From: Ruminococcus turbiniformis
Lineage (GTDB): Bacteria; Bacillota; Clostridia; Lachnospirales; Lachnospiraceae
Assembly (NCBI RefSeq): GCF_020687545.1
Contig: NZ_JAJEQX010000011.1
Coordinates: 1 to 64,000 of the forward strand
DNA length: 64,000 bases
Direction of reading: 5' to 3'
In this document: positions 25,240 to 34,873 of the stretch, one piece after another
Layout of the letters: each line of letters opens with the position of its first letter
Position numbering within the stretch: the first letter of the stretch is position 1
The notes under the pieces: generated by a model
Databases searched by the model: none
What the model saw: only the letters and a program-made list of their open reading frames with translations
What the model was told of the DNA's origin: nothing
Translations under genes and position numbers: made by a program

Positions 25240-27394
25240 TGCAGGCATTATTGCCGCTGTAATCATTCTCGGCTTATGTTCGCTGGTTATGCTGTTTCGA
25301 TACGGGGAGATATCGGATTTCCTGAAGACGATTCAGTCGGAGGACAGCCGCCGGGCGGAGACGATAGACAGCATGTCCTATGATCTGAACGAGGGCGTGT
25401 ATATTCTGTACAATGAGCTGTCTGAGGAGACAGACCCGGCGGAAGTTCTGGAAATGTACGGTCAGCAGCAGTTTAACCTGACGAGACGGTACATGGACTA
25501 TGAAATTTTCGATGCAGAGGGAAATGCGCAGCTTAATGCGGCTTCTGAGACGGTTGCGGAACGGTTAAAAGCGGCGAGTGAATCTTATTATGCATTCCGG
25601 GCAAAGTATACATTTTCGGAGGACGGAGAGCTTTCGGGGATTCAGATCGACGGGACGGTGCTGGATCCGCAGGAGGAGTATGAGCTGGAATCACAGTATT
25701 TAAATGTGGCGTCTGAAGTCGGATATAATTATGAGATATCCAGTATTGCCGAGCCGGCAGGAGTCACCATTGTATACGGGATGACAGAGAAAAATCTGGA
25801 TACTTACGGTGAGACGATCGGCTCGGGTATCTATAATTACAGCTTTGTAAATACAACATATTACAGGGATACCCTGGAGTGCCTGCTTCTCTTTGTCATA
25901 GCAGCAGCGCTTCTTCTGCCGTTCGCAAAGCGGCTTGATATCAGCGGGAGAAAAATCTTCACTGTTCCGTTTGAGATTCCGCTGGCTGTTTTAATTGTTA
26001 TTATATTCGGAACAAATATCCAGTATCTGCCCGCGGATCTTGTGTACACGACAATTACCGGGAATTATCCTGCGGCGGGACACGGCGGGGAGATTATCAT
26101 ATGGACGCTGAATTTCCTGATGTGGTTCCTGATCTTCGGGATCATATTCTGGGCAGTGACATGTTTCCGGGCGGTAATCCGGATGAAAACGGCATATTTT
26201 AAAGAGCGGACTCTGACTGCAAAGCTGATCCGCCGTTTTGCAGGCGATGAAAGCGGGGTGAAAAGCGCGGCAAAAAAGACTTTGAGAAAAGGAAAAGCAT
26301 TAGTGGCAAGGCAGTATGACAATCTGCTTCACATTGATTTTCAGGATAAAACAAACAGGACGATTCTCAAGATTGTCATAATCAATTATATTATCCTGGC
26401 GCTCGTGTGCTTTTTGTGGTACTACGGAACACTTGCGCTGATTATCTACTCGGTGCTGCTGTTCTTATTCCTCCGCAAATATACGAAGGATCTGCAGGAA
26501 AAATACAAGCTGCTTCTCAAATCAACGAATCAGCTTGCAGAAGGACATCTGGACGTTCCGATTGAAGGGGATATCGGGCTGTTCAACCCGATTCAGGATG
26601 AACTGAAGAAGATACAGAAGGGATTTAAGAAAGCGGTGGATGAAGAAGTGAAAAACGAGAGAATGAAGACGGAACTTGTCACAAATGTCTCTCATGATCT
26701 CAGGACACCGCTGACAGCGATCATCACCTATACGGATCTGCTCAAGAACGAGAAAGATGCAGAGAAGAGAAAAGAGTATATTGATGTCCTGGAACGAAAA
26801 TCGCTGCGCCTGAAAGTGCTGATCGAAGATCTGTTTGAGATCAGCAAGGCGGCGAGCAAGAGTGTGGTCATGCATTTTATGAAAGTGGACATCGTGGATC
26901 TTTTAAAACAGGTCGGACTTGAGAATGACAGCAAAATCAGGGAATCGCATCTGGAATTCCGCTGGAAGCTGCCGGATCACAAACTGGTTATGTGGCTGGA
27001 CAGTCAGAAAACATACCGGATTTTTGAAAACCTGATTGTCAATATTACAAAATACGCAATGCCGCACACGAGAGTGTATATTGAGCTGACAGAGGAGGAA
27101 AGCAGCGTGCATATCTCGATGAAAAATGTGTCGGCTTCGGAACTGAACTTTAATGCAGAGGAGATTACAGACCGTTTTGTGCGCGGGGATTCCTCCCGGA
27201 ATACAGAAGGCTCCGGACTGGGCCTTGCAATCGCAAAGAGCTTTGCGGAACTGCAGCACGGAACTTTGAAAATTTCTACGGAAGCGGATCTTTTCAAGGC
27301 AGATATCATGCTGCCGAAACTGGAGATTCCCCCCGAGGAGACGCAGATGGCGGATGCCCGGTCTGAAGCAGACGGCAGCGGAGCCGCGAGTTGA
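25211..27394 (+). CDS. Large membrane sensor histidine kinase (multi-TM)
   Basis: A 727-residue kinase that appears to start at TTG (25211), with GGGGAG a few bases before it inside the regulator gene. It has an N-terminal helix, an extracellular domain of about 190 residues, then four to five more helices between residues 215 and 435, a HAMP-like linker, and the kinase core with HDLRTPL (His495) and GSGLGLAI. The extra group of membrane helices between sensor domain and kinase is unusual for the OmpR-partner class. The input is unknown. It ends at a clear terminator. Confidence 0.9.
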   Translation: MAIKLKDSRNAGIIAAVIILGLCSLVMLFRYGEISDFLKTIQSEDSRRAETIDSMSYDLNEGVYILYNELSEETDPAEVLEMYGQQQFNLTRRYMDYEIFDAEGNAQLNAASETVAERLKAASESYYAFRAKYTFSEDGELSGIQIDGTVLDPQEEYELESQYLNVASEVGYNYEISSIAEPAGVTIVYGMTEKNLDTYGETIGSGIYNYSFVNTTYYRDTLECLLLFVIAAALLLPFAKRLDISGRKIFTVPFEIPLAVLIVIIFGTNIQYLPADLVYTTITGNYPAAGHGGEIIIWTLNFLMWFLIFGIIFWAVTCFRAVIRMKTAYFKERTLTAKLIRRFAGDESGVKSAAKKTLRKGKALVARQYDNLLHIDFQDKTNRTILKIVIINYIILALVCFLWYYGTLALIIYSVLLFLFLRKYTKDLQEKYKLLLKSTNQLAEGHLDVPIEGDIGLFNPIQDELKKIQKGFKKAVDEEVKNERMKTELVTNVSHDLRTPLTAIITYTDLLKNEKDAEKRKEYIDVLERKSLRLKVLIEDLFEISKAASKSVVMHFMKVDIVDLLKQVGLENDSKIRESHLEFRWKLPDHKLVMWLDSQKTYRIFENLIVNITKYAMPHTRVYIELTEEESSVHISMKNVSASELNFNAEEITDRFVRGDSSRNTEGSGLGLAIAKSFAELQHGTLKISTEADLFKADIMLPKLEIPPEETQMADARSEADGSGAAS

Positions 27395-27417
27395 ACAGGA
27401 AAGATCAAATTTTAGTT

Positions 27418-27454
27418 AAAATGTCGGAAGGAGAGTTCGCTTTCCGGCATTTTA
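27418..27454 (+). terminator. Terminator after the two-component system
   Basis: AAAATGTCGGAA, a loop containing GGAGAGTTCGC, then TTTCCGGCATTTTA forms a hairpin with A/T flanks 24 bases after the kinase stop. Confidence 0.7.
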
Positions 27455-27502
27455 TGGTAGAATGGATATAAATTCAACAGAAAATGTGAAAGGAGAAAGT
27501 GT

Positions 27503-28183
27503 ATGAGATACGATATTCAGGGAGGCGAGTTACCGGTAGTTATCTGCTATCTTGAAGACGGGGAGACAATGATTACAGAGAAAGGCTCCATGAGCTGGAT
27601 GTCACCGAACATGAAGATGGAGACGACATCCAACGGAGGAATTGGGAAAGCATTCGGAAGAATGTTTGCAGGCGAGTCTTTCTTTCAGAACAGGTATACC
27701 GCTGTGGGCGGCAATGGCATGATTGCTTTTGCCTCAAGTTTTCCGGGACAGATCCGCAAGTGGGATGTAGCTCCGGGAAATGAAGTGATTGTGCAGAAAT
27801 CCGGTTTTCTTGCGGCGGAGAGCAGTGTTCAGCTGTCGGTATTCTTCCAGAAAAAGCTGGGAGCAGGCTTCTTTGGCGGTGAGGGATTTATCATGCAGAA
27901 ACTGTCGGGACAGGGCACTGCATTTCTTGAATTTGACGGTTCGGTGATAGAGTATAACCTTCAGCCGGGACAGCAGATCGTGATTGATACGGGATATCTG
28001 GCAGCCATGGATGCGACATGCAGCATGGAGATTAAGACTGTGCCGGGAATCAAGAACATGGTGTTCGGAGGCGAAGGGCTGTTCAACACTATCATCACAG
28101 GACCGGGGCGCATATGGCTTCAGACAATGCCAATCTCTAATGTGGCGGGTGAGATACTTAAGTTCATGCCGGTGAGTAAATAA
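27503..28183 (+). CDS. AIM24 / TIGR00266 family protein
   Basis: A 226-residue protein of the AIM24 (TIGR00266) family. It shows the typical opening YDIQGGELPVVICYL followed by repeated beta-hairpin units rich in Gly (EKGSMSWMSPNMKMET, GGNGMIAF, GGEGLFNTIITGPG) and the Pro-less W-x-Q strand near the C-terminus. No signal peptide. The family forms a double beta-roll; its role in bacteria is not known. AAAGGAG precedes the ATG and it is a single gene with its own promoter region. Confidence 0.9.
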   Translation: MRYDIQGGELPVVICYLEDGETMITEKGSMSWMSPNMKMETTSNGGIGKAFGRMFAGESFFQNRYTAVGGNGMIAFASSFPGQIRKWDVAPGNEVIVQKSGFLAAESSVQLSVFFQKKLGAGFFGGEGFIMQKLSGQGTAFLEFDGSVIEYNLQPGQQIVIDTGYLAAMDATCSMEIKTVPGIKNMVFGGEGLFNTIITGPGRIWLQTMPISNVAGEILKFMPVSK

Positions 28184-28205
28184 GAAGATGTGTGAGTAGT
28201 GATTT

Positions 28206-28232
28206 GGCGGGAGGAAAGTGTGTCCTCCCGGC
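28206..28232 (+). terminator. Candidate terminator after the AIM24 gene
   Basis: GGGAGGA and TCCTCCC (28209-28215 and 28223-28229), extended by GGC/GCC-like flanks, make a strong hairpin 22 bases after the AIM24 stop. No T-run follows. A second hairpin (CGGCGG/CCGCCG) lies near 28310-28330. I see no gene between 28184 and 28453. Confidence 0.45.
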
Positions 28233-28453
28233 AGTTCGAGAGATTTATAAAGAGGAATTTGAATATTGTATTTTTTCAGAAAGCGTGCTATTCTTTAAGC
28301 ACTGATACCGGCGGCGTTCTTGCCGCCGAATGTCACAGCCTTTACGGCTTCTCATTTTCGGAGCTTCAGTTCGAAGCACTTACCCGATGATGAACGGAAA
28401 CTTATTGATTTTTGACTCAGAAAAACTGCATAGACGCAAAGGAGGAAATGCGT

Positions 28454-29536
28454 ATGGCAAATGTACTGCAGAAAACTTTTTCAAACATCCGCACCCGGGA
28501 AGCGCTTCTCGCTGAAATCTCGGGAAATGAAACAATGAAAATGACGTATGAGAGTTGGGAAGATGAGTACCAAAAAGAGTTTCTGGACTTCTGCACCGGT
28601 ATAAAAGGAGTAAAGGTTCTATACGACTCTTTTTTCAAAGAAATCATGGATCCGGACACGGTGCCGGAGCGACTGGAGGAACTGCTCTCCCTCATTCTGA
28701 AGCAGAAGATCCGGATCTTAAAAGTTCTTCCCCAGGAGTCACCTTACATCGCAGACGGACGTTCACTTGTCATCATGGATATTGTCATTGAGCTGGAAAA
28801 TCACAGTCTTGCAAATGTGGAAGTGCAGAAACTGGGATACATGTTTCCCGGACAGCGGGCGGCGTGCTATTCCGCAGATCTGCTGCTCCGCCAGTACAAA
28901 CGGGTGCGGAGCGAGAGAAGTGAATCGAAAAAGAAGTTCAGCTACCGCGATATGAAAAAGGTGTATACGATCATCTTTTACGAAGAGAGCCCGGCGGAGT
29001 TCCACCAGTTTCCGGACGATTATATTCACCGTTCAAGGCAGAAGACAGATACCGGGCTTGAGATCGATCTTCTGCAGGAATATGCCTTTATCCCGCTTGA
29101 CAACTTCCGAAACATTCTTCACAATAAAGGCATAAGAACAAAACTGGATGCATGGCTTACGTTTCTGAGTATCGACGATCCGGAATGGATCGGGCGGCTG
29201 ATCGATCAGTACCCGCAGTTCCGGCGATACTACGAGGAGATCTACGAGCTGTGCCTGAGCACGGAGAAGGTGATGAGTATGTTTTCCAAAGAATTGCAGG
29301 AACTGGACCGGAATACAGTGCAGTATATGATCGATGAGATGCAGGATAAGATTGATGAACAGAAGAGGCAGTTGGATGCGGCCTTATCGGAAAGGGATGC
29401 GATCTTATCGGAAAAGGATGCAGCTCTTGCAGAAAAGGACGCCGCATTATCGGAGAGCAGTGCTGTCCTTGAGGAGAAGAACAGGGAGATCGAACGTCTG
29501 AAAGCAGCATTGGAGGCGGAAAGGTCCAAAGGTTGA
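28454..29536 (+). CDS. Rpn family recombination-promoting nuclease (PD-(D/E)XK)
   Basis: A 360-residue protein of the Rpn/transposase-31-like nuclease group. The middle region has the nuclease core: SLVIMDIVIELEN (acidic), then VEVQKLGYMFPGQRAACYSADLLLRQY and VYTIIFYEES. The C-terminal 45 residues form a coiled coil built of 21-base units (SEKDAAL repeated), which look recently expanded. GGAGG precedes the ATG. By family knowledge Rpn proteins are Ca/Mg-dependent endonucleases that stimulate RecA-independent recombination and are often linked to phage defence or selfish spread. It faces a decayed GntR gene. Confidence 0.85.
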   Translation: MANVLQKTFSNIRTREALLAEISGNETMKMTYESWEDEYQKEFLDFCTGIKGVKVLYDSFFKEIMDPDTVPERLEELLSLILKQKIRILKVLPQESPYIADGRSLVIMDIVIELENHSLANVEVQKLGYMFPGQRAACYSADLLLRQYKRVRSERSESKKKFSYRDMKKVYTIIFYEESPAEFHQFPDDYIHRSRQKTDTGLEIDLLQEYAFIPLDNFRNILHNKGIRTKLDAWLTFLSIDDPEWIGRLIDQYPQFRRYYEEIYELCLSTEKVMSMFSKELQELDRNTVQYMIDEMQDKIDEQKRQLDAALSERDAILSEKDAALAEKDAALSESSAVLEEKNREIERLKAALEAERSKG

Positions 29537-30036
29537 GAAAGAACCAGTGTGAATTCAACTCTGTTATGATACAGAGCGGATCCGGAAAATGATTCTACAG
29601 CATATTCGTAAGATTCGGTCTTTATAATCTGTTCATTGTAATAAATCACATTCCCCTGTTCATCAAGTACGTTCTGAGTGACACTGAGCAGGGGATGATT
29701 TTTCGGAACGTTCAGATATTCTGCCAGAGCGGCCGTTGCCCTGACAATATGGAAGCGGTCGCTGATATTTGCAGGTTTAATCCCCATTTTTTCATATATC
29801 AGTCCATAGAGAGATTTGTTCTCAAGATCCATTTCCATAATGAGTCGGAGCTGGTCTGGCAGATAGTCTGTCTCGACAATTACCGGTTCCTCATCGAGGC
29901 TTCGCAGCCTGACAAGCTTCATAATAGAGCTTCCAGCAGGCTCCGACATTTGAAATGTCTTTTTGAGTTCCTGAGTAATCATGACTTCGGATTTGCTTAT
30001 GACATGTGTATAAGGAACCGTATTTGCATGAATCAT
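29537..30036 (-). pseudogene. GntR/HutC regulator remnant (UTRA domain only)
   Basis: On the minus strand the frame encodes a recognisable UTRA ligand-binding domain: VMITQELKKTF, IMKLVRLRSLDEEPVIVETDYLP, YGLIYEKMGIKP, then AAEYL-like and LSVTQNVLDEQGNVIYYNEQ segments. The N-terminal winged helix (about 70-80 residues) is missing. At its 3' side the frame runs on past the natural end into the antisense of the rpn gene, so the original stop is also gone. It cannot bind DNA as encoded. Confidence 0.75.
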
Positions 30037-30046
30037 ACGTCAGGCC

Positions 30047-30676
30047 ATGGTTTATATGACGCAGCAGCTTCTGTGTGAGCTGGAAGACAGAGGGCTTCTG
30101 ACAGACGAGTCTCCCAATATTGAGCTTGAGAATGCAGGCTGGGGACTGGAGCACGGCGTACAGGTCGCCGATGACTACAGGTTTGTGTTTTCCCAGGTAT
30201 ATGATCCGCGCAATAAGCTGAAAATCGGCTGGGAGATCAATCATATCCTTCACGCACTCGGGTGCAGTGAAGTCACCGGGGACGGACGTTTCTTCCTGCC
30301 GGAAGCAGAGATTACGCCCGACATGGCATGGCTTGAAGCTTCTTACGGGCATAATCCGCAGAAGCTTGCAATGGAATGGGTTGCACATAATCTTCTGGCA
30401 CCGGATCTCCAGGGCAGGATCGGTTCCGTGTATCTGTCTGACTGTAAGATGAAGACGGTAGAATATTTCCGCAACGGCATTCTCGGAGCCCCGTTCCTTG
30501 AGAAGATGGAGGCCATGGAGACGGTCGAAGAGCGCTTTTACTATGGCTGGCAGATGGTGCTTGATTACTATGATTCACACGTTCCGCTCGGTACAGGAAT
30601 CCTTCCGGAACAGGAAATGAAAGAAATGCTGGATAATCAGCTTGCATTTCTTGGAATTAAAGAAGGGGAATTCTGA
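30047..30676 (+). pseudogene. Sugar isomerase/epimerase-like protein, 5'-truncated
   Basis: A 209-codon frame whose first ATG has no ribosome site and lies 10 bases from the broken end of the GntR remnant. The text (IELENAGWGLE, IGWEINHILHALG, a His/Asp/Glu-rich middle and a C-terminal helix LDNQLAFLGI) resembles the second half of TIM-barrel sugar-phosphate isomerase/epimerase proteins (usually about 280-300 residues), but I am not certain of the family. It is followed two bases later by a PfkB kinase fragment. Probably the decayed enzyme gene once controlled by the GntR regulator. Confidence 0.55.
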
Positions 30677-30678
30677 CT

Positions 30679-31276
30679 ATGAAATATCTCGTTTACGGCC
30701 CGACTATCATGAACGATATCGTTTATGCTGACGGGACAACTGACAAATACCATATGGGCGGTGTTGTGTTCTGTATGGCGGGCATCAAACTGTGGGATGA
30801 CGATGTACTCTATATTTCCAATGTGGGAGATCCCTACGGCATCGGCGATTGAAGCGGACAGGAGAGAACAGACTCTTAAGACGATTCAAAAAGCAGGACT
30901 TTTTTCCATTAATCTGCCGGAATCAATGAGTCTGTTCGATGCGAAGAGTGAAGAGGAAGCAATTGAGAAAATTCTGCAATTTGGTGTTCCGTGCTTTTTC
31001 AGAGTGGGAGAAAAAGGATCATACTTTCTCTGTGATAATAAAAGCCATTTTGCAGCCAGTGTTACCATCGGAGATGTGGAAGACCCGACAGGGTGCGGCA
31101 ACTGCTCTACTGCTGCGGCGATGTATGGATACTGCGAGGGGAAAGCGCCAGGAGAAGCGGCGGTGAACGGTAATATTTCCGCCGCGTATAATCTGCTGCA
31201 GTATGGTCCGTATCCGAAGTTCACGGCAGATACAAGAGCGCAGGCTCTTGAACTTTTGAGACAGCGCCTTGCGTGA
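30679..31276 (+). pseudogene. PfkB-family sugar kinase with internal deletion
   Basis: From 30679 the frame starts MKYLVYGPTIMNDIVYADG and continues HMGGVVFCMAGIKLW, the N-terminus of a ribokinase-like enzyme, but stops at 30852. A second frame from about 30845 carries the C-terminal half, including the catalytic segment DPTGCGNCSTAAAMYGY (the GAGD-type anion hole is here GCGN). About 100 residues between them are missing and the frame is shifted. The normal Asp in the catalytic motif is also changed to Asn. It is inactive. Confidence 0.75.
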
Positions 31277-31279
31277 TAA

Positions 31280-31545
31280 GTGGAAAAGGACCTGGCCGGG
31301 AAACGGTTCTTTATGAATTTTGGGTATGGGGCTGTCGCACTAAATAAACTCTTACAGAAAGATTATACTCTATCTTCTCTGTACTATCAAATCAAACTTC
31401 CGCTGGATGTGGAAATTTTGATTCCGGCAGATGATCCGGTTCGTCTTCTGAGTGCATTTGTGGAGGGAATGGAACTCAGCGATCTTTATCAAACTTATGG
31501 AAAGATAAAGAAAAATCAGGCGACACCTCGGATCTTTTCTTATAT
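31280..31545 (+). mobile_element. IS1182-type transposase remnant (N-terminal part)
   Basis: The frame contains the conserved start of IS1182/IS1380-like transposases: LPLDVEILIPADDPVRLLS, then EGMELSDLYQTYG and KKNQATPR. Full transposases have about 450-550 residues; here similarity stops after about 75 residues and the frame enters the 3' end of the relE gene. No terminal inverted repeat was recognised. It is a fossil of an insertion, located between the decayed sugar locus and the toxin-antitoxin pair. Confidence 0.65.
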
Positions 31546-31558
31546 TTGGGTATTTGTG

Positions 31559-31873
31559 CTATATAAGCCAACTGTAATCCTTGCGGCAGTCAAGGATATA
31601 TTCTACATAGACCGTATCATCCTGGATTTGATAAAGGACAAGATACCACTTCTCAATGAACATCTTGTGATATTTGTTCGGTGTGATATACATTTCCTCA
31701 AAGTAAGGAAAACGCTGCGGCATCTGCCTTAAAGAACGCATCGCTGTCATAATCTCCTTTTTCTTTGCCGCCGCTGCCTCTTTATTGACCTGCGCCATAA
31801 AGCGGATGTGCGTCCCTAACATTCTTTTTTCCCTGTCGGAAACAATGACTTTGTACTTGCTGTTTGATACCAT
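31559..31873 (-). CDS. RelE/ParE-type toxin
   Basis: A 104-residue toxin of the RelE/ParE superfamily. It starts YKVIVSDREKRMLGTHIRF and has the central RSLRQMPQRFPYFEE segment, basic residues near HKMFIEKWYLVLYQI and the C-terminal strand VYVEYILDCRKDYSW. By family knowledge it either cleaves mRNA on the ribosome or poisons gyrase; the sequence does not settle which. It starts three bases after the antitoxin gene ends, the normal order for this class. Confidence 0.88.
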   Translation of the reverse strand: MVSNSKYKVIVSDREKRMLGTHIRFMAQVNKEAAAAKKKEIMTAMRSLRQMPQRFPYFEEMYITPNKYHKMFIEKWYLVLYQIQDDTVYVEYILDCRKDYSWLI

Positions 31874-31876
31874 ACG

Positions 31877-32143
31877 CTATACCTCTGCAATCATTTCATC
31901 AAGATAAGCGTCCAGCTCTTCAAGCGTACAGCCAGTCCTTCCCGCTATTCTGTCCTCCTCAACCGCAAGCAGTTCCTCACGGAGGTTCAGCATCTTCTCT
32001 CTGCGGTTGTAGGTTTCAATATCCATAACGACTAAATCTCCCTCGCCATTCTTGGTAAGGAATACCGGCTCTGCAGTCTTTCTGCACATTTCTGCAATCT
32101 CGTTGTAATTTTGACGGATTGCTGCGGATGGACGAATATTCAT
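31877..32143 (-). CDS. Phd/YefM-type antitoxin
   Basis: An 88-residue antitoxin. The N-terminal Phd/YefM fold reads NIRPSAAIRQNYNEIAEMCR with EPVFLTKNGEGDLVVMDIE; the C-terminal helix (LEELDAYLDEMIAEV) would wrap the toxin. The start is the ATG at 32143 preceded by GGGAGGTG; an upstream in-frame GTG lies within this ribosome site and is less likely. It is first in the toxin-antitoxin operon and would bind the promoter for autoregulation. Confidence 0.9.
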   Translation of the reverse strand: MNIRPSAAIRQNYNEIAEMCRKTAEPVFLTKNGEGDLVVMDIETYNRREKMLNLREELLAVEEDRIAGRTGCTLEELDAYLDEMIAEV

Positions 32144-32291
32144 AGCCACACCTCCCACTTGTATTTGGTAGCAGTATTCTAACTACATTATATTTATATT
32201 ATGCTACCGAATCAATATGCGCAGAAAACATCTTATTGGCTATACCTAAAATTCAGAAAGAACCCGGGAAGCCCCCTTATCGGAAGCCCCC

Positions 32292-33713
32292 TTAAAATCG
32301 GAAATCCCTCCGGTTATCCTGTTCAATCAGCCTTAAATTCTCCAGCACAACGGCACGTGCTTTTTCATTCGGCACGTTCAGCACTTCGCGGTCAATCAGC
32401 TTGTCGCCGATTGCCTTTGTCTCGGGAGACGCGTAATCCATGAGATATTCTTTCAGTGTCATCAGGGCGTTCGGGTGGCAGCAGTTCTGGATCTGTCCGC
32501 TCTTGCAAAGTGACATGAAGCGGTCGCCGGTGCGGCCTTCACGGTAACATGCGGTACAGAAACTGGGGATATAATCCATCTCCATAAGCCAGCGCACGAC
32601 TTCATCCAGTGTCCGGTTGTCGCTCACGTCAAACTGCTCGGAGCTTGCATCCTCCGGTTCCGGCTCATAGTAGCCGCCCACGCTTGTGCGGGAGCCGCCG
32701 CTGATCTGGGAGATGCCGAGATGAAGAACACGCTCTCTTGTCTTCTGATTCTCTCTTGTGGAGATGATCATTCCGGTGTACGGAACAGCGATGCGGATAC
32801 ATGCTACGATCTTTGCAAATGTATCATCGTCGATGCCGTTGTCGAAATCGTCCGGATTGATGTCGTCTGCGTGCTTTAAGCGGGGAACGCTTATCGTGTG
32901 CGGGCCGACGCCGAATGCTGCCTCCAGATGCTCTGCGTGCATGAGGAGTCCGGCAAACTCGTAGCGGTATTTGTCGAGCCCGAAGAGAACGCCGAGGCCC
33001 ACGTCATCGATGCCGCCTTCCATCGCACGGTCCATTGCCTCCGTGTGGTAGTTGTAGTCGTGCTTCGGTCCGGTCGGATGGAGCTCGAGATAGCTCTCTT
33101 TGTGGTACGTTTCCTGGAAGAGAATGTATGTGCCGATTCCGGCTTCTTTCAGAAGACGGTAATTGTCCACGGTCGTAGCTGCGATATTGATGTTCACACG
33201 GCGGATCGCTCCGTTTTTGTGCTTGATGCTGTAAATCGTTTTGATGGATTCCAGGTAGTAATCCATTGTGTTGCGAACCGGATCTTCCCCGGCCTCCAGG
33301 GCGAGACGCTTGTGTCCCATATCCTGGAGCGCGATAACTTCCCGTTTGATCTCTTCCTGGGAGAGCTGTTTCCTCGGAATGTGTTTGTTCTTCGCGTGGT
33401 AGGGACAGTAGGTACATCCGTTGATGCAGTAATTGGACAGATACAGCGGTGCAAACATGACGATGCGGTTTCCGTAGAAGTCCTTTTTGATCTGCTCTGC
33501 CAGCTTATAGATTTCCTCATTTTTCTCCTCGATGGGACAGGCGAGAAGTACGGATGCCTCTCTGTGGGAGAGCCCTTTTCTCTTTTTCGCCTTCTCGATA
33601 ATCGAGTCAATCAGCTCTACATTTTCCTTGTTCTCATCTGCGTAGGCAAGAGTTTCGAGAATTTCTTCGTGGTTGATAAAATCATCTGCGCATTTTGAAT
33701 TTACATCATACAT
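32292..33713 (-). CDS. hydG: [FeFe]-hydrogenase maturase HydG (radical SAM)
   Basis: A 473-residue radical SAM tyrosine lyase that makes the CO and CN ligands of the H-cluster 2Fe subunit. The N-terminal cluster motif is CINGCTYC (CX3CX2C). The C-terminal auxiliary cluster motif CTACYREG...CKSGQIQNC (CX2C then a distant Cys), needed for HydG but absent from ThiH, is present. AAGGAGG precedes the ATG. It is downstream of hydE on the minus strand; hydF and the hydrogenase itself are not in the window. Confidence 0.96.
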   Translation of the reverse strand: MYDVNSKCADDFINHEEILETLAYADENKENVELIDSIIEKAKKRKGLSHREASVLLACPIEEKNEEIYKLAEQIKKDFYGNRIVMFAPLYLSNYCINGCTYCPYHAKNKHIPRKQLSQEEIKREVIALQDMGHKRLALEAGEDPVRNTMDYYLESIKTIYSIKHKNGAIRRVNINIAATTVDNYRLLKEAGIGTYILFQETYHKESYLELHPTGPKHDYNYHTEAMDRAMEGGIDDVGLGVLFGLDKYRYEFAGLLMHAEHLEAAFGVGPHTISVPRLKHADDINPDDFDNGIDDDTFAKIVACIRIAVPYTGMIISTRENQKTRERVLHLGISQISGGSRTSVGGYYEPEPEDASSEQFDVSDNRTLDEVVRWLMEMDYIPSFCTACYREGRTGDRFMSLCKSGQIQNCCHPNALMTLKEYLMDYASPETKAIGDKLIDREVLNVPNEKARAVVLENLRLIEQDNRRDFRF

Positions 33714-33802
33714 TGGTATATTCCTCCTTCTGGTATTGTTTCATATTCTTCCATATTCTTTCCGGCAATTTCTCAGTCCGGGAACTTTTCGGTATGGCGT
33801 TT

Positions 33803-34873
33803 TTACATATTCAGTGAGTCGCCCCGGGACACGGTGATGTGATACCCGATCGCCTTCATCCTCTCATCGAGGCTTCGCAGGCTCTCCGCAGCTTCATCTC
33901 CGGTACAGAGCTTGTTGTCGTAGAGCAGATATTTTTCTCGCACCTGGGCGGGAGAGAGATTCGGCATGACGACGTTTGCTCCGGCCAGGATACCCTTTTC
34001 CCTTCCGTCCGGTGCTATGGTTCCGAGAGCGGTCGTCGAGGGCAGCAGGACTTTCGGCAGAAGCAGACGGATCAGTCCAAGCATGAAGATGGTCAGTTCC
34101 ACAGTGCCGCCCGGCTGTCCGGCAAAGGGTGTGTCATGGTGAGGAACAAAAGGCCCGATTCCCACCATCTGGGGATTCAGTTTTTTCAGAAACAGCATGT
34201 CGTCGGCCAGATTTTCCGGAGTCTGGTACGGAGAGCCGACCATGAACCCGGTTCCGACCTGATAACCGATTTCCTTTAAATTCCACAGGCATTTCTGGCG
34301 GTACTCGGCGCTCAATGATTCCGGGTGAAGCATCCGGTAATGGCTGTGATCAAAAGTCTCGTGGCGGAGCAGATAACGGTCCGCTCCTGCATCGTAGAAC
34401 CTCTGATAGCTCGCGCGCGGGCGTTCGCCGATGGAGAGTGTAACGGCGCAGTCAGGCCATTTTTCTTTGATCGAAGAAACAATGTGCGCCATACGGTCGT
34501 CCGTGAACCATCCGTCCTCGCCGCCCTGCAGGACAAATGTCCGGAAGCCGAGCCCGTATCCGAGTTCACAGCAGGAGAGAATATCTTCCTCTGTAAGCCG
34601 GTAGCGGCTGGCGTTTGCGTTGCTTTTGCGGATGCCGCAGTAATAGCAGTCGTTTTTACAATAGTTTGTAAATTCGATCAGGCCGCGGATATAGACGTCA
34701 TGCCCGTAGTGCCGGATGCGGACTTCCCGGGCACGCTCAAAGAGGTACTCCGCTGTTTCCGGCGTGCGTCCGGATATGAGTGTGATCCATTCCTCGCGTG
34801 TGAGCCCACGGGTCTGCTCCAGTCTGTCGATCAGTTCTCTGCCTGATTCCGCCCTGTGCGTACCGGCTGTCAT
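33803..34873 (-). CDS. hydE: [FeFe]-hydrogenase maturase HydE (radical SAM)
   Basis: A 356-residue radical SAM enzyme with cluster motif CKNDCYYC near residue 71 and the HydE-specific GLRKSN-like GIRKSNANASRYRL segment, then FVLQGGEDGWF and LRHETFDHSHYRMLHP. By family knowledge it acts on the cysteine-Fe precursor made by HydG during H-cluster assembly. Its ATG overlaps the stop of the TM1266-like gene by four bases. Complete in length. Confidence 0.95.
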   Translation of the reverse strand: MTAGTHRAESGRELIDRLEQTRGLTREEWITLISGRTPETAEYLFERAREVRIRHYGHDVYIRGLIEFTNYCKNDCYYCGIRKSNANASRYRLTEEDILSCCELGYGLGFRTFVLQGGEDGWFTDDRMAHIVSSIKEKWPDCAVTLSIGERPRASYQRFYDAGADRYLLRHETFDHSHYRMLHPESLSAEYRQKCLWNLKEIGYQVGTGFMVGSPYQTPENLADDMLFLKKLNPQMVGIGPFVPHHDTPFAGQPGGTVELTIFMLGLIRLLLPKVLLPSTTALGTIAPDGREKGILAGANVVMPNLSPAQVREKYLLYDNKLCTGDEAAESLRSLDERMKAIGYHITVSRGDSLNM

